Assembly (NCBI GenBank): GCA_946553045.1
Contig: CAMNRO010000002.1
Span: 1 to 64,000, forward strand
Direction: 5' to 3'
DNA: 64,000 nt
Origin: an uncultured Porphyromonadaceae bacterium
GTDB taxonomy: Bacteria; Bacteroidota; Bacteroidia; Bacteroidales; Muribaculaceae
Position 1 is the first letter of the stretch, and each line of letters opens with the position of its first letter. Positions 53,946-63,453 of this stretch are shown here, in pieces. The notes beneath the pieces are model-generated. The model saw only the letters and a program-made list of their open reading frames with translations. It searched no databases and was not told the DNA's origin. The position numbers and the translations under genes were made by a program.

Positions 53946-55955
53946 ATGACTATGTCCGCAAACTCATGTGAAATAAATAAGATAGAGGCTGACCGCCGTG
54001 TTCTTGAGCTTCTTGCCCAGACTTTTCCGAATGTATCGGCTGCCAGCTCCGAAATAATGAACCTCGAGGCTATTCTCAGCCTTCCGAAAGGAACCGAGCA
54101 CTTTGTAGCCGACCTTCACGGTGAATACGAGGCTTTTCACCATATTCTGCGCAATGCTTCGGGCAATATCCGCCGCAAGGTGACCGAGGCGTTCGGCAAT
54201 GCGCTCCGTGAATCGGAGATTCGACGTCTGTGTTCGCTCATTTATTATCCGGAGCGTAAGCTCGAGCTCATCAAAAACGAGGAGTCTTCGCTTTCCGATT
54301 TCTATCGTGTGACGCTCAACCAGCTTACGACGGTGTGCCGGTCGGTGTCGTCGAAATACACGCGTTCGAAGGTGCGCAAGACTCTTCCACAGGAATACGC
54401 ATATATTATAGAGGAGTTGCTTCATGAGTCGCCTTCCGATGACAACAAGCAGGATTATTTCAACCGTATCATCGATACGATTATCACGACGGGGCAAGCC
54501 GACGCGTTTATTGTGGCGATATGCAATGTGATTCAGAAGCTGAGCATCGACCAGCTTCATATTCTGGGCGATGTCTACGACCGCGGCCCCGGCGCTCACC
54601 TTATCATGAACATGCTGTGCGGCTATGGGGCTTTCGATATCCAGTGGGGCAACCACGATGCGCTGTGGATGGGAGCTTGCGCCGGAAATGCCTGCTGCAT
54701 GGCAAATGTGCTGCGTCTGTCTCTGCGCTATGGCAATATGGCGACTCTCGAAGACGGCTACGGAATAAATCTGGTGCCTCTGGCTACTTTTGCCATGGAG
54801 ACTTATGGCGATGACCCGTGCACCGATTTCGGGCCGAAGGTAGAGGAAGGCGACGAAGCGCGATATAGCGAGAAAACGCTGCGTCTGCTTGCCCGGATGC
54901 ACAAGGCTATCAGTATAGTGCAGTTCAAGCTCGAAGGTGCGATGATCGGGCGGCACCCGGAGTGGAAGATGGACGACAGACGCCTGCTTGAGCATATCGA
55001 CACCGTGCGTGGCGTGATGGCCGTGGACGGCAGGGAATATGAGCTGAAGGATTCATTTTTCCCTACTCTCAATCCGGCCGACCCCTATGCGCTTACTGCC
55101 GAAGAGCAGGAACTTGTCGATAAGCTCATGCATTCATTCCATATGAGTACGCGGCTTCGCAAACATGTGAACTGTCTTCTGTCGAGCGGCTGTCTGTTCG
55201 GTATCTACAATAACAATCTGCTTTTCCACGCTTCGGTTCCGCTCAACGACGACGGAACTCTCAAGGAGGTTGAGCTGCTGGGCCGGCGATACAGCGGCCG
55301 CGAATTGTTTACACGCACGGGGCTGCTGATGCGCGAGGCTTTCAACGACGATACTCCCGACGATGAGCGCCGCTATGCCATCGATTATTACTGGTATCTG
55401 TGGTGTGGCCCCGATTCGCTGCTTTTCGACAAGAGCAAGATGGCTACTTTCGAGCGTTATTTCCTGACCGACCATGAGACTCACCGCGAGGAAAAGGGCA
55501 ATTACTATCGTCTGCGCGACGACGAGGCTGTGGTAGACCGCATTCTCGATGCTTTCGGCGTCGAAGGGCCACACCGTCATATCATCAACGGTCATGTGCC
55601 GGTGAAGACCGGCAAGGGAGAGTCGCCTATAAAGGCCGGGGGCAAGCTGATGGTGATAGACGGCGGTTTTTCGAAGGCTTATCACAAGACAACCGGCATT
55701 GCCGGATATACGCTCGTGTTCCACAGCCGAGGTTTTCAGCTGGTGCAGCACGAGCCTTTCACATCGGCTGAAGACGCCGTGCTGAACGGCACCGACATTG
55801 TGAGCACCACCCAGATTGTGGAACTGAGCCAGCGCCGCATGCGGGTGCGCGACACCGACAAGGGCAAGGAGCTCCAGTCGCAGATCAACGAGCTGATGGA
55901 ACTCCTCGTCGCCTTCCGCCACGGTCTCATCAAAGAGTACACTTCGCGCCGATAG
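53946..55955 (+). CDS. fbp: Fructose-1,6-bisphosphatase, class III
   Basis: Makes fructose-6-phosphate in gluconeogenesis. The 669-residue protein belongs to the Firmicutes/Bacteroidetes class III with a calcineurin-like metallophosphatase core. Metal-binding motifs VADLHGEYEAF, ILGDVYDRGPGAH and WGNHDALWMGA are visible, with HIINGHVPVKTGKGESP further on. The start is at ATG 53946, because the longer frame would begin inside the riboswitch promoter and code for poor-quality sequence. A second ATG lies at 53952. Confidence 0.96.
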   Translation: MTMSANSCEINKIEADRRVLELLAQTFPNVSAASSEIMNLEAILSLPKGTEHFVADLHGEYEAFHHILRNASGNIRRKVTEAFGNALRESEIRRLCSLIYYPERKLELIKNEESSLSDFYRVTLNQLTTVCRSVSSKYTRSKVRKTLPQEYAYIIEELLHESPSDDNKQDYFNRIIDTIITTGQADAFIVAICNVIQKLSIDQLHILGDVYDRGPGAHLIMNMLCGYGAFDIQWGNHDALWMGACAGNACCMANVLRLSLRYGNMATLEDGYGINLVPLATFAMETYGDDPCTDFGPKVEEGDEARYSEKTLRLLARMHKAISIVQFKLEGAMIGRHPEWKMDDRRLLEHIDTVRGVMAVDGREYELKDSFFPTLNPADPYALTAEEQELVDKLMHSFHMSTRLRKHVNCLLSSGCLFGIYNNNLLFHASVPLNDDGTLKEVELLGRRYSGRELFTRTGLLMREAFNDDTPDDERRYAIDYYWYLWCGPDSLLFDKSKMATFERYFLTDHETHREEKGNYYRLRDDEAVVDRILDAFGVEGPHRHIINGHVPVKTGKGESPIKAGGKLMVIDGGFSKAYHKTTGIAGYTLVFHSRGFQLVQHEPFTSAEDAVLNGTDIVSTTQIVELSQRRMRVRDTDKGKELQSQINELMELLVAFRHGLIKEYTSRR

Positions 55956-55960
55956 CCTTA

Positions 55961-56005
55961 AAAAAAAGACTGAAGCTGCCGTTCGGCTACTTCAGTCTTT
56001 TTTTT
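55961..56005. terminator. Bidirectional terminator, fbp / small lipoprotein
   Basis: GACTGAAG and CTTCAGTC arms with inner GCC/GGC pairing around GTTC, flanked by A7 and T9. It separates convergent genes. Confidence 0.9.
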
Positions 56006-56117
56006 GGTATATGAGATAGGAATTAAAAACGAAAGGGGTCATTCGCAACGGCGAACGACCTCTTCTGATTTCTTCTGATAAAGCGCCTAAGCGCTTGTTT
56101 TGTGTTGGGAGTGCTTA

Positions 56118-56330
56118 TTACTGAGCAGCTTCAACTACTTCTGCAGCTACAACAGTGTCAGCGCAGCAGCTGTCGGCAGCAGCGCAGCAAGAGTCAGCTA
56201 CAACTTCAGCAACTTCTTCAACAACTTCGGGTGCGGCAGCTTCTTCTGCTTCAACAGCAGCTTCTTTGTTGCCACATGCTACGAACGACATGCTGAATGC
56301 AACAGCGAGCATCAATACTAACTTTTTCAT
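56118..56330 (-). CDS. Small Ala/Glu/Val-rich lipoprotein with paired cysteines
   Basis: The 70-residue protein has lipobox SFVA-C (Cys 19) after KKLVLMLAVAFSM. The mature part is only about 50 residues of Ala, Glu and Val. It includes a repeat of DSCCA (ADSCCAAADSCCADT) giving two Cys-Cys pairs. I start it at ATG 56330; the longer frame to 56381 overlaps the -7 box. It has an exact consensus promoter, so strong expression is likely. Function unknown; the Cys pairs could bind metal or form disulphides in the periplasm. Confidence 0.75.
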   Translation of the reverse strand: MKKLVLMLAVAFSMSFVACGNKEAAVEAEEAAAPEVVEEVAEVVADSCCAAADSCCADTVVAAEVVEAAQ

Positions 56331-56380
56331 TTTGTGTTTTGATTTAGTAATAAAACAATTGTTTGCTTTCAAAAACGCCA

Positions 56381-56412
56381 CAAAGTTAAGCCGTTTTTTT
56401 TTTCCTCACAAA
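56381..56412 (-). promoter_or_regulatory. Promoter of the small lipoprotein
   Basis: Minus strand: TTTG (56412-56409), 20 nt, TAACTTTG (56388-56381). Exact match, 50 nt before the start. Confidence 0.87.
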
Positions 56413-56430
56413 TTTTAAGGTTCTTTTTTT

Positions 56431-56469
56431 CGGGAAACGGCCTATTATTTAACAATTGGCCGTTTCCCG
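56431..56469. other. Perfect 12-bp hairpin after the SulP gene
   Basis: CGGGAAACGGCC (56431-56442) pairs with GGCCGTTTCCCG (56458-56469). In the minus direction it is followed by A7, not T, so it lacks the U-tract of an intrinsic terminator. It lies 20 nt after the SulP stop and just upstream of the lipoprotein promoter. Confidence 0.6.
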
Positions 56470-56488
56470 CAGCTTATTAAACAAGCTT

Positions 56489-58222
56489 TTATATTTTGAG
56501 AGTATTACGGGTGTCTGTGGCTATATTGTTTGCCATAACGACGGCTTTGTCGATATGGTCGCATATATGGTCGCTGCCTATGAGGCGGTCGATTCCGGCG
56601 TGTTCGAGCACCTGACGCACATTGTCTCTGACGCCGGAGAGGACGACGTGGATTCCCTCTTTTTGCGACGATTTGATGAGTATCTCGAGGTTGTGCAGGC
56701 CGGTGGCGTCGATAAAGGATACCTTTCGCATGCGTATGATACGGACAATAGGCTTGTTGGCCATGGTGGAGCGCATCATTTCGTCGAATTTGGTGGCTAC
56801 GCCGAAGAAGAAGGGGCCGTCGATTTCGTAGACGCTCACACCGCGGGCCACATTGAGGACTTCGTGGTTGCTGAGGTCGGTTCCTTCGGCAACGTCGAGC
56901 TGCTCGGAGTAGACTTTGATTTCTGTGTTTTCGGTGACACGGCGCAGGAAAAGAACCACAGCCAGAAGGAGGCCGATTTCGATTGCGATGGTGAGGTCGA
57001 AAATCACGGTCAGCAGGAATGTGACTATCAGAACGGATATGTCGCTTTTGGGGGCGTGGAATATTCCGATGATAGTGCGCCAGCCGCTCATGTTATATGC
57101 TACCACCATGAGGACGGCGGCAAGGCAAGCCATCGGCACATAGTTGATAAGGGGCATGGCGAACAGGAATATGAGGAGCAGCACAAGGGCGTGCACGATA
57201 CCGGCAACGGGGGTGCGGCCGCCGTTGGTGATGTTTGTCATGGTGCGGGCAATGGCGCCTGTCACGGGTATGCCGCCGAAGAAAGGCACGGTGATGTTGG
57301 CTATGCCCTGGCCGATGAGCTCGGTGTTGCTGTTGGTGCGCGAACCGGTGACACCGTCGGCTACGGTTGCCGACAGAAGGCTCTCGATGGCGCCGAGCAC
57401 GGCGATGGTGAAGGCCGAGGGGAGCAGCATGTTGATGGTTGCCATGTTGATGGCGAAACCGTGGGGCTGGGGTATGTCGGTGGGCATGGTGCCGAAGCGG
57501 TCGCCGATGGTTTCGACGTGGAACCAGTCGCAGCACATGCCGAGCACATATGTGCCGGCGGTGACGAGTATGATGGCGATGAGAGCTCCGGGGAGTTTCT
57601 TGGAGATTTTCGGCGTGAGTATTATGATAAGGAGAGAAACGACAGAAGTAGCTAAGGCCGACAGAGAGATTGAGCCGAAGTTACGCAGATACATGCCCCA
57701 TTTGGGTATGAACTGTCCGGGAATGTCGCGCAGACCCATGCCGAAGAAGTCGTTGATTTGTGTGGAGAAGATTGTCAGTGCGATACCGGCGGTAAATCCG
57801 ACCACGATAGGGTAGGGTATGAACTTGATGACGGTGCCGAGACGGAAGAGGCCCATGAGCACGAGAATGACGCCGGCCATGAATGTGGCGATGGCGAGGC
57901 CGTGTAGGCCGAACTGTGCTATGATGTTATATACAATGACGATGAATGCACCCGTGGGGCCGCCAATCTGCACGGTGCTGCCTCCGAGAAACGATACGAT
58001 GAAGCCGCCTATGATAGCTGTTATCAGGCCGATGGACGGATTGACACCGGAGGCGATACCGAATGCGATGGCAAGAGGCAGTGCAACGATGCCCACTACG
58101 ATGCCGGCGATGATGTCGGCTTTGAGGCGGTCTGCGCTATAGTGTCTGAGTGATGAAAATAGTTTGGGGTGGAAATCGATTGCCGCGCCGATTCTGGCTG
58201 CGGTCTTTGTGTTGGAATCCAT
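56489..58222 (-). CDS. SulP-family anion transporter with STAS domain
   Basis: The 577-residue inner-membrane protein has the SLC26/SulP N-terminus (LKADIIAGIVVGIVALPLAIAFGIASG), the GGSTVQIGGPTGAFIV core and about 12 helices. A C-terminal STAS domain covers about 445-560 (DGPFFFGVATKFDEMM, FIDATGLHNLEILI). Substrates in the family are sulfate, bicarbonate or dicarboxylates; this one is not assigned. I start it at ATG 58222. The longer frame to 58288 passes through the promoter. Confidence 0.92.
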   Translation of the reverse strand: MDSNTKTAARIGAAIDFHPKLFSSLRHYSADRLKADIIAGIVVGIVALPLAIAFGIASGVNPSIGLITAIIGGFIVSFLGGSTVQIGGPTGAFIVIVYNIIAQFGLHGLAIATFMAGVILVLMGLFRLGTVIKFIPYPIVVGFTAGIALTIFSTQINDFFGMGLRDIPGQFIPKWGMYLRNFGSISLSALATSVVSLLIIILTPKISKKLPGALIAIILVTAGTYVLGMCCDWFHVETIGDRFGTMPTDIPQPHGFAINMATINMLLPSAFTIAVLGAIESLLSATVADGVTGSRTNSNTELIGQGIANITVPFFGGIPVTGAIARTMTNITNGGRTPVAGIVHALVLLLIFLFAMPLINYVPMACLAAVLMVVAYNMSGWRTIIGIFHAPKSDISVLIVTFLLTVIFDLTIAIEIGLLLAVVLFLRRVTENTEIKVYSEQLDVAEGTDLSNHEVLNVARGVSVYEIDGPFFFGVATKFDEMMRSTMANKPIVRIIRMRKVSFIDATGLHNLEILIKSSQKEGIHVVLSGVRDNVRQVLEHAGIDRLIGSDHICDHIDKAVVMANNIATDTRNTLKI

Positions 58223-58275
58223 AATGATTTGGATACGTACCTGATATATAAATATTAAAAACCTAAAAAACGCTG

Positions 58276-58307
58276 CAAAGGTACGCATTAAATCTTAAAA
58301 AAACAAA
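58276..58307 (-). promoter_or_regulatory. Promoter of the SulP gene
   Basis: Minus strand: TTTG (58307-58304), 20 nt, TACCTTTG (58283-58276). Exact match. The -33 box lies inside the U-tract of the preceding terminator. Confidence 0.87.
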
Positions 58308-58336
58308 AAAAGAGCGCCTGCCGAGTGGCAGGCGCC
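58305..58336 (-). terminator. Terminator of the fumarate reductase operon
   Basis: GCGCCTGCC and GGCAGGCGC (58314-58336) around GAGT. On the minus strand it is followed by TCTTTTTTTGTTTTTTT. It lies about 30 nt after the Fe-S subunit stop. Confidence 0.92.
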
Positions 58337-58365
58337 CGATTATAGGCTATATAGGCTTTGAGGGC

Positions 58366-59121
58366 TTATTCGGAGCATTTGGCTGCAATAAACTCGCGGT
58401 TGAGGCGGGCGATATTGCTGAGCGGAATGTTCTTGGGGCATTCGGCGGCGCAGGCTCCGGTGTTGGTGCAGTTGCCGAAGCCGAGTTCGTCCATCTTGGC
58501 AACCATGGCGCGGGCACGACGCTTGCGCTCTACCTGGCCCTGGGGCAGGAGTGCGAACTGGCTTACCTTGGCCGATACGAAGAGCATTGCGGAGCCGTTC
58601 TTGCAGGCAGCCACACATGCGCCGCAGCCGATGCATGTGGCGGAGTCCATGGCGGTGTCGGCCACTTCCTTGCTGATGGGAAGGTTGTTGGCATCCTGTG
58701 CGCCGCCGCAGTTGAACGACACGTAGCCGCCGGCCTGCTGGATTTTGTCGAATGCGTTGCGGTCTACCATGAGGTCGCGAATCACGGGGAATGCGGCCGA
58801 GCGCCAGGGCTCGATGGTGATGGTGTCGCCGTCGTTGAATTTACGCATGTGGAGCTGGCAGGTTGTGATGCCCTGCACGGGGCCGTGGGGATGGCCGTTG
58901 ATATAGAGCGAGCACATGCCGCAGATGCCTTCGCGGCAGTCGTTGTCGAATACAACGGGCTCCTCGCCTTTCTCTACGAGCTGCTGGTTGAGCATGTCGA
59001 GCATTTCGAGGAAGCTGCTGCCGGTGGAGACGTTGTCGAGGTGATAGTTGACGAACTGTCCTTTCTCTTTGGGACCACGTTGACGCCAAATTTTCAGATT
59101 TACGCTGATTGTATGTTCCAT
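58366..59121 (-). CDS. frdB: Fumarate reductase / succinate dehydrogenase Fe-S subunit
   Basis: Passes electrons between the flavoprotein and membrane cytochrome. The 251-residue protein has the N-terminal ferredoxin domain with the [2Fe-2S] motif CREGICGMC. The C-terminal domain has the [4Fe-4S] motif [11 protein letters not shown] and the [3Fe-4S] cysteines of [15 protein letters not shown]. Gut Bacteroidales use this complex mainly as a fumarate reductase in succinate production; the direction is inferred from lifestyle, not sequence. It is the last gene of the frdC-frdA-frdB operon. Confidence 0.96.
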   Translation of the reverse strand: MEHTISVNLKIWRQRGPKEKGQFVNYHLDNVSTGSSFLEMLDMLNQQLVEKGEEPVVFDNDCREGICGMCSLYINGHPHGPVQGITTCQLHMRKFNDGDTITIEPWRSAAFPVIRDLMVDRNAFDKIQQAGGYVSFNCGGAQDANNLPISKEVADTAMDSATCIGCGACVAACKNGSAMLFVSAKVSQFALLPQGQVERKRRARAMVAKMDELGFGNCTNTGACAAECPKNIPLSNIARLNREFIAAKCSE

Positions 59122-59144
59122 TTTGATATGTAATGTATTTGGTA

Positions 59145-59181
59145 GGACCCTGCCGCCGCCGCGCTGGTGGCGGCACGGTCC
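59145..59181 (-). other. Intercistronic hairpin frdA-frdB
   Basis: GGACC-TGCCGCC (59145-59157) pairs with GGCGGCA-GGTCC (59169-59181), a 12-bp stem with one C-C mismatch and no U-tract. It lies in the 75-nt gap between the flavoprotein and Fe-S genes. Confidence 0.65.
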
Positions 59182-59196
59182 GTGCGTGGTTATCGA

Positions 59197-61224
59197 TTAG
59201 GACTTGTAGTTGCGGGTCTGCACCTGGATTGCCTCGTATTTGAGGGGTTCCTTGATGAGAATCGGTTTAGCATCGTCGCCGGTGTACTTCCAGCAAGATA
59301 CATACATGTAGAGGTCGTCGCGACGGGCGGCTTCGCCGTCGGGAGTCTGATACTCTTCGCGGAAGTGAGCGCCGCACGATTCGTTACGGTTGAGGGCGTC
59401 GATAGCCATCATCTTGGCCATAACGAGGAAGTCCTCGAGGCGGAGAGCTTTTTCGAGCTCGGTGTTGAGGTCGTCGGCGCGGCCTACGATGCGGAGGTCG
59501 GTGTAGAATTCCTTGCGAACTTCTTCGATTTCCTCAGTTGCCTTGACGAGGCTCTGGAGTGTACGGCCCATGCCGACGAGGTTCCACATTACATGGCCGA
59601 GGCGCTTGTGGATTTCGTCGGGGCTCTTTGTGCCCTTGATGTTCATGAGCTTCTCGATACGCGAGCGAACGTCGGCTTCGGCCTTGTCGAACTCGGGAGC
59701 GTCGGTGGTGAAGTGGGGCACCTTGATCTGGTCGCTCAGGTAGTTCTGCATGGTGTAGGGAAGCACGAAGTAGCCGTCGGCGAGACCCTGCATGAGGGCC
59801 GATGCGCCGAGACGGTTTGCGCCGTGGTCGGAGAAGTTACATTCGCCGATAGCGAAGAGGCCCTTGACAGAGGTCTGGAGCTCGTAGTCTACCCAGATAC
59901 CGCCCATGGTGTAGTGGCTGGCGGGGAAGATCATCATCGGAGTCTCGTAGGGGTTGTCATCGCTGATCATCTGGTACATATCGAAGAGGTTGCCGTAGCG
60001 GTCGCGGACAACGTCCTCGCCGAGGCGTTCGATAGCGTACTTGAAGTCGAGGTAAACGGCGTTGCCTGTGCCTACGCCGTAGCCTGCGTCGCAGCGTTCC
60101 TTGGCGGCACGGCTGGCGATGTCGCGGGGGCAGAGGTTACCGAAGGCAGGATAGCGGCGTTCGAGGTAGAAGTCGCGGTCTTCGTCGGGGATATCGGTGG
60201 GTTTTTTCTTGCCTGCGCGGATTGCTTCGGCGTCTTCTTTCTTTGCGGGAACCCAGATACGGCCGTCGTTACGGAGCGATTCGCTCATGAGGGTGAGCTT
60301 GCTCTGGTCTTCGCCGTGAACGGGGATACAGGTGGGGTGAATCTGAGTGAAGGCGAGGTTGGCCAGGTATGCGCCTTTCTTGAAAGCCTGGATTGCGGCA
60401 GAGCCGTTGCAGCCCATGGCGTTTGTCGAAAGGAAGAATGCACGGCCGTAGCCGCCGGTTGCGAGAACGACAGCGTGTGCGGCGTAGCGTTCGATTTCGC
60501 CTGTCACGAGGTTGCGCACGATGATACCGCGGGCGCGGCCGTCGATGATAACGACGTCGAGCATTTCGCGGCGGTTGAACGAGCGCACGGTGCCTTTCTG
60601 AATCTGACGGTTGAGCGAGCTGTAGGCGCCGAGGAGGAGCTGCTGGCCGGTCTGGCCTTTGGCGTAGAATGTACGGCTAACCTGAGCGCCGCCGAACGAA
60701 CGGTTTGCGAGGAGGCCGCCGTATTCACGGGCGAAGGGCACACCCTGCTGCACGCACTGGTCGATGATGTTGTTCGACACTTCGGCGAGACGGTAAACGT
60801 TGGCTTCGCGCGAGCGGAAGTCGCCGCCTTTCACTGTGTCGTAGAACAGACGGTAAACCGAGTCGCCGTCGTTCTGATAGTTCTTGGCAGCGTTGATACC
60901 GCCCTGCGCTGCGATAGAGTGAGCGCGGCGGGGGCTGTCCTGAATGCAGAAGTTATATACGTTGAAGCCCATTTCGCCAAGGGTCGAGGCAGCTGAAGCG
61001 CCTGCGAGGCCGGTACCGACAACGATGATGTCGAGGTTGCGCTTGTTGGCGGGGTTCACCAGGTGCTGGTGGGCTTTGTAGTTGGTCCATTTCTCAGCGA
61101 TAGGACCTTCGGGGATCTTGGAGTCGATGGTGTACTCAGGCATGTTGCCGGATTCGATGTCGGCGAAATCCTGCATGATGGGGGTTGAATCAATCATGCC
61201 CTCAATGTTGAGTTTCTGTGCCAT
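59197..61224 (-). CDS. frdA: Fumarate reductase / succinate dehydrogenase flavoprotein subunit
   Basis: Carries covalently bound FAD and the dicarboxylate site. The 675-residue protein shows the FAD-binding [19 protein letters not shown], the flavin-linked His in [15 protein letters not shown], the active-site region [10 protein letters not shown] with [20 protein letters not shown], and [14 protein letters not shown]. Length is normal for the Bacteroidetes type B subunit. It follows frdC by 12 nt. Confidence 0.97.
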   Translation of the reverse strand: MAQKLNIEGMIDSTPIMQDFADIESGNMPEYTIDSKIPEGPIAEKWTNYKAHQHLVNPANKRNLDIIVVGTGLAGASAASTLGEMGFNVYNFCIQDSPRRAHSIAAQGGINAAKNYQNDGDSVYRLFYDTVKGGDFRSREANVYRLAEVSNNIIDQCVQQGVPFAREYGGLLANRSFGGAQVSRTFYAKGQTGQQLLLGAYSSLNRQIQKGTVRSFNRREMLDVVIIDGRARGIIVRNLVTGEIERYAAHAVVLATGGYGRAFFLSTNAMGCNGSAAIQAFKKGAYLANLAFTQIHPTCIPVHGEDQSKLTLMSESLRNDGRIWVPAKKEDAEAIRAGKKKPTDIPDEDRDFYLERRYPAFGNLCPRDIASRAAKERCDAGYGVGTGNAVYLDFKYAIERLGEDVVRDRYGNLFDMYQMISDDNPYETPMMIFPASHYTMGGIWVDYELQTSVKGLFAIGECNFSDHGANRLGASALMQGLADGYFVLPYTMQNYLSDQIKVPHFTTDAPEFDKAEADVRSRIEKLMNIKGTKSPDEIHKRLGHVMWNLVGMGRTLQSLVKATEEIEEVRKEFYTDLRIVGRADDLNTELEKALRLEDFLVMAKMMAIDALNRNESCGAHFREEYQTPDGEAARRDDLYMYVSCWKYTGDDAKPILIKEPLKYEAIQVQTRNYKS

Positions 61225-61236
61225 ATCTCTGAGTTA

Positions 61237-62247
61237 TTAGTTGTTTTCGTTATTAGTGGGTTTCATGCTCTGGGCGCGCTGTGCCTGGTTGCGTATGAAC
61301 GACGCGAACTGGCCCAGCTGCTGGAGCTGGCTTGTTTTCACTGCGGGAGCCTGTACTTCGGCATATTTTGCGATAGCTTCGGCGCGTTCGGCATAGCTTT
61401 CGCCTTTTTCTACGAAGAAGTTGATCTGGTCGTCCATGTTCTGGGGGTCGAGAGCTGCAGTTTCAGCCTGGAATTCGCTGATGAGTGCTTCGGCCTTGTC
61501 GCTCCAGAATTCGGCGTACTGTTCCTGAAGAGTTTCGTCGGTGAGGAAGAACTTGTTGTTAGCCTGGATTGTGAAGAGTACAGCCTGGGCAACGAAGAGA
61601 ATTACCACGATAGAAGTCCACCAGCATGCGATGCTCTTGAGACGGCCGAGCCAGATGTTGTTATCCCAGCCTACGGTGTGGAACATCGACCAGAAACCGT
61701 GGTTCATGTGAAACCAGAGGGCTACGAAGCCGATGATATATACAACGGGAGTCCACCACTGCTCGAAAGCGAGCTGGAGGTAAAGAGTACCCATGGCGGG
61801 CGATGCGGGAGCTTCGCCTACAAGGGGAAGAGCGTCGAGGTCGTGCGAGATGAGTTCCTGAAGCTGCATTTTAGCCCAGAACTGAATCATGTGAACTGCA
61901 AGGAAAGCGAGAACTACGATACCGAGAACGAGCATGTTCTTCGAGGACCATTCTACGTGAGGAGCCTTGCCGTTGATGTCGTAACGGTCGTTACCGCGGG
62001 CACGACGGTTCTGCACGGTGAGCCACAGAGCGTAGATGATGTGAATGATGAAGAGCGCGGCAAGACCGGCCGAAGCCACCAGCGCATACCAGTTGGCACC
62101 CAGAAATTCGCAGACCACGTTGTAGGCGGCCGGCCAGAAGAGTGCGACTGAGTTCATCAAACAGTGAAAAGTTACGAATAGGACGAGACATGCGCCGGTA
62201 ATGGCCATCACGAACTTACGTCCTATAGATGAGCTTGTTAACCACAT
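61237..62247 (-). CDS. frdC: Fumarate reductase / succinate dehydrogenase cytochrome b subunit, extended
   Basis: Membrane anchor that exchanges electrons with menaquinone. The first 228 residues have five helices with haem-ligand-type His (FVTFHCLMNS, FIIHIIYALW, FLAVHMIQFW, LWFHMNHGFWSMFHTVG), matching the type B single-subunit dihaem cytochrome. Residues 229-336 are an extra soluble tail rich in Ala, Glu and Gln, predicted to form helices, that the usual family (about 220-230 residues) lacks. I start it at ATG 62247 (MWLTSSSIGRKF). The longer frame to 62298 lies within the leader. Confidence 0.92.
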   Translation of the reverse strand: MWLTSSSIGRKFVMAITGACLVLFVTFHCLMNSVALFWPAAYNVVCEFLGANWYALVASAGLAALFIIHIIYALWLTVQNRRARGNDRYDINGKAPHVEWSSKNMLVLGIVVLAFLAVHMIQFWAKMQLQELISHDLDALPLVGEAPASPAMGTLYLQLAFEQWWTPVVYIIGFVALWFHMNHGFWSMFHTVGWDNNIWLGRLKSIACWWTSIVVILFVAQAVLFTIQANNKFFLTDETLQEQYAEFWSDKAEALISEFQAETAALDPQNMDDQINFFVEKGESYAERAEAIAKYAEVQAPAVKTSQLQQLGQFASFIRNQAQRAQSMKPTNNENN

Positions 62248-62309
62248 AAGATGATTGATTTTGTTTGATTTATGAATTGTTTGTGTTTTTCCTTGCAATT
62301 TCTAAAGTG

Positions 62310-62341
62310 CAAATTTAGCAATCTTTTACAAATGCCGCAAC
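62310..62341 (-). promoter_or_regulatory. Promoter of the fumarate reductase operon
   Basis: Minus strand: GTTG (62341-62338), 20 nt, TAAATTTG (62317-62310), about 60 nt before frdC. Confidence 0.7.
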
Positions 62342-62364
62342 TTATTTGTCAAAATATCCAGCAG

Positions 62365-63453
62365 CTATTTTGCCTCAATTGCTCTGACGCGCTCCACAAG
62401 CGAGCGCACCGACGGCGGTAGCGGTGTCGCAAGCGGACTGCGTTCGAATTTTGTCGGGGGCGCTTTGTGGTGGAGCTGTTCCCGGGCTTCCTCGACGGTG
62501 AGATGCTCGAATTTCACGGGGTATATCTCGAAGAGGCCATTCATCTGCACGGGGGCGTCGGATTTGAATGCTTTTTTGATCCATTTGCCTCTGCCGGCGA
62601 TGTCGAGGGCGAAAGTGCCGTAGAGAAGGTCGGCGGGGCGGTATTGGCCTGCTTCGTTGGCGCGGTAAGCCCATGACCCGACCATGTTTTTTATATCGAT
62701 GGTGAAGCCGAGCAGCTTGAAGAATGTCGGAGACCATGAGTGGTCTTTCTTGTCGGCGAGGTAGTCGGATTTGGTTACATATACGCCGTCGGTCTTGCGT
62801 ATTAGCGACTTAAGTCCATGTTTGCCGGCCACGGAATCGGCACTGGCGCCTCCGGCTATGGCTTCGGTCTCGGTCTCTGTTTCTTTTGGAATCGTCACGA
62901 GGTCAAGCCACGATATGTCGTCGCGGCGGTAATCGGGCCTGCACACGCTGTCGGTGCCGTCTTTTGAGGCATGGCGCTCGTAGAGCAGCGATTTCAGTAT
63001 GCGCGGGCTGGTGTTGCCCTTGAACTTTTTGACTTTGGCGGTAGGTATGTAGAAATCGCCCATGTGTTCGGCAAAGGACTGAATGGTGTCGGTCGATGTG
63101 ACACCTCCGGAGTATTCGCGTATGTAGCATACAATGCGCAGGATAGGGCGGTCCTGCGGGGTCACGACAAATTCTCCGAGTTCGAAGCTGCCAGGAGTCA
63201 TATAGAGGCGGTCGGCTATTTCCACAACTGTCAGCGGCTCGTATCCGAGGCAGCGGACGGTGAGAGGGAGGTCGGCGGCGGAAATGCCGGAAATGTCGCC
63301 GTCTTTTCCTGTCATGCCTATGATATTTCCTCCCCGGCCGAACACCGATGCTGCGGCAACAGGCGAGTTGTCGTCGGCGTCGAGCACCGTAATGTTGCGT
63401 GCGCTGGCCGACAGCGCAATGCATGTCAATGCGATAAACAGCAGGAGTCTCAT
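62365..63453 (-). CDS. Secreted protein with carboxypeptidase-regulatory-like N-terminus
   Basis: The 362-residue protein has a signal peptide (LLLFIALTCIALSASA) and a beta-sandwich domain (residues about 20-95: ITVLDADDNSPVAAASVFGRGG, PLTVRCLGYEPLTVVEI) like the CarboxypepD_reg domain of Bacteroidetes surface proteins. The following 260 residues match nothing I recognise. I start it at ATG 63453, overlapping the upstream gene's stop by 4 nt. A longer frame to 63789 lies on top of that gene. Function unknown. Confidence 0.75.
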   Translation of the reverse strand: MRLLLFIALTCIALSASARNITVLDADDNSPVAAASVFGRGGNIIGMTGKDGDISGISAADLPLTVRCLGYEPLTVVEIADRLYMTPGSFELGEFVVTPQDRPILRIVCYIREYSGGVTSTDTIQSFAEHMGDFYIPTAKVKKFKGNTSPRILKSLLYERHASKDGTDSVCRPDYRRDDISWLDLVTIPKETETETEAIAGGASADSVAGKHGLKSLIRKTDGVYVTKSDYLADKKDHSWSPTFFKLLGFTIDIKNMVGSWAYRANEAGQYRPADLLYGTFALDIAGRGKWIKKAFKSDAPVQMNGLFEIYPVKFEHLTVEEAREQLHHKAPPTKFERSPLATPLPPSVRSLVERVRAIEAK

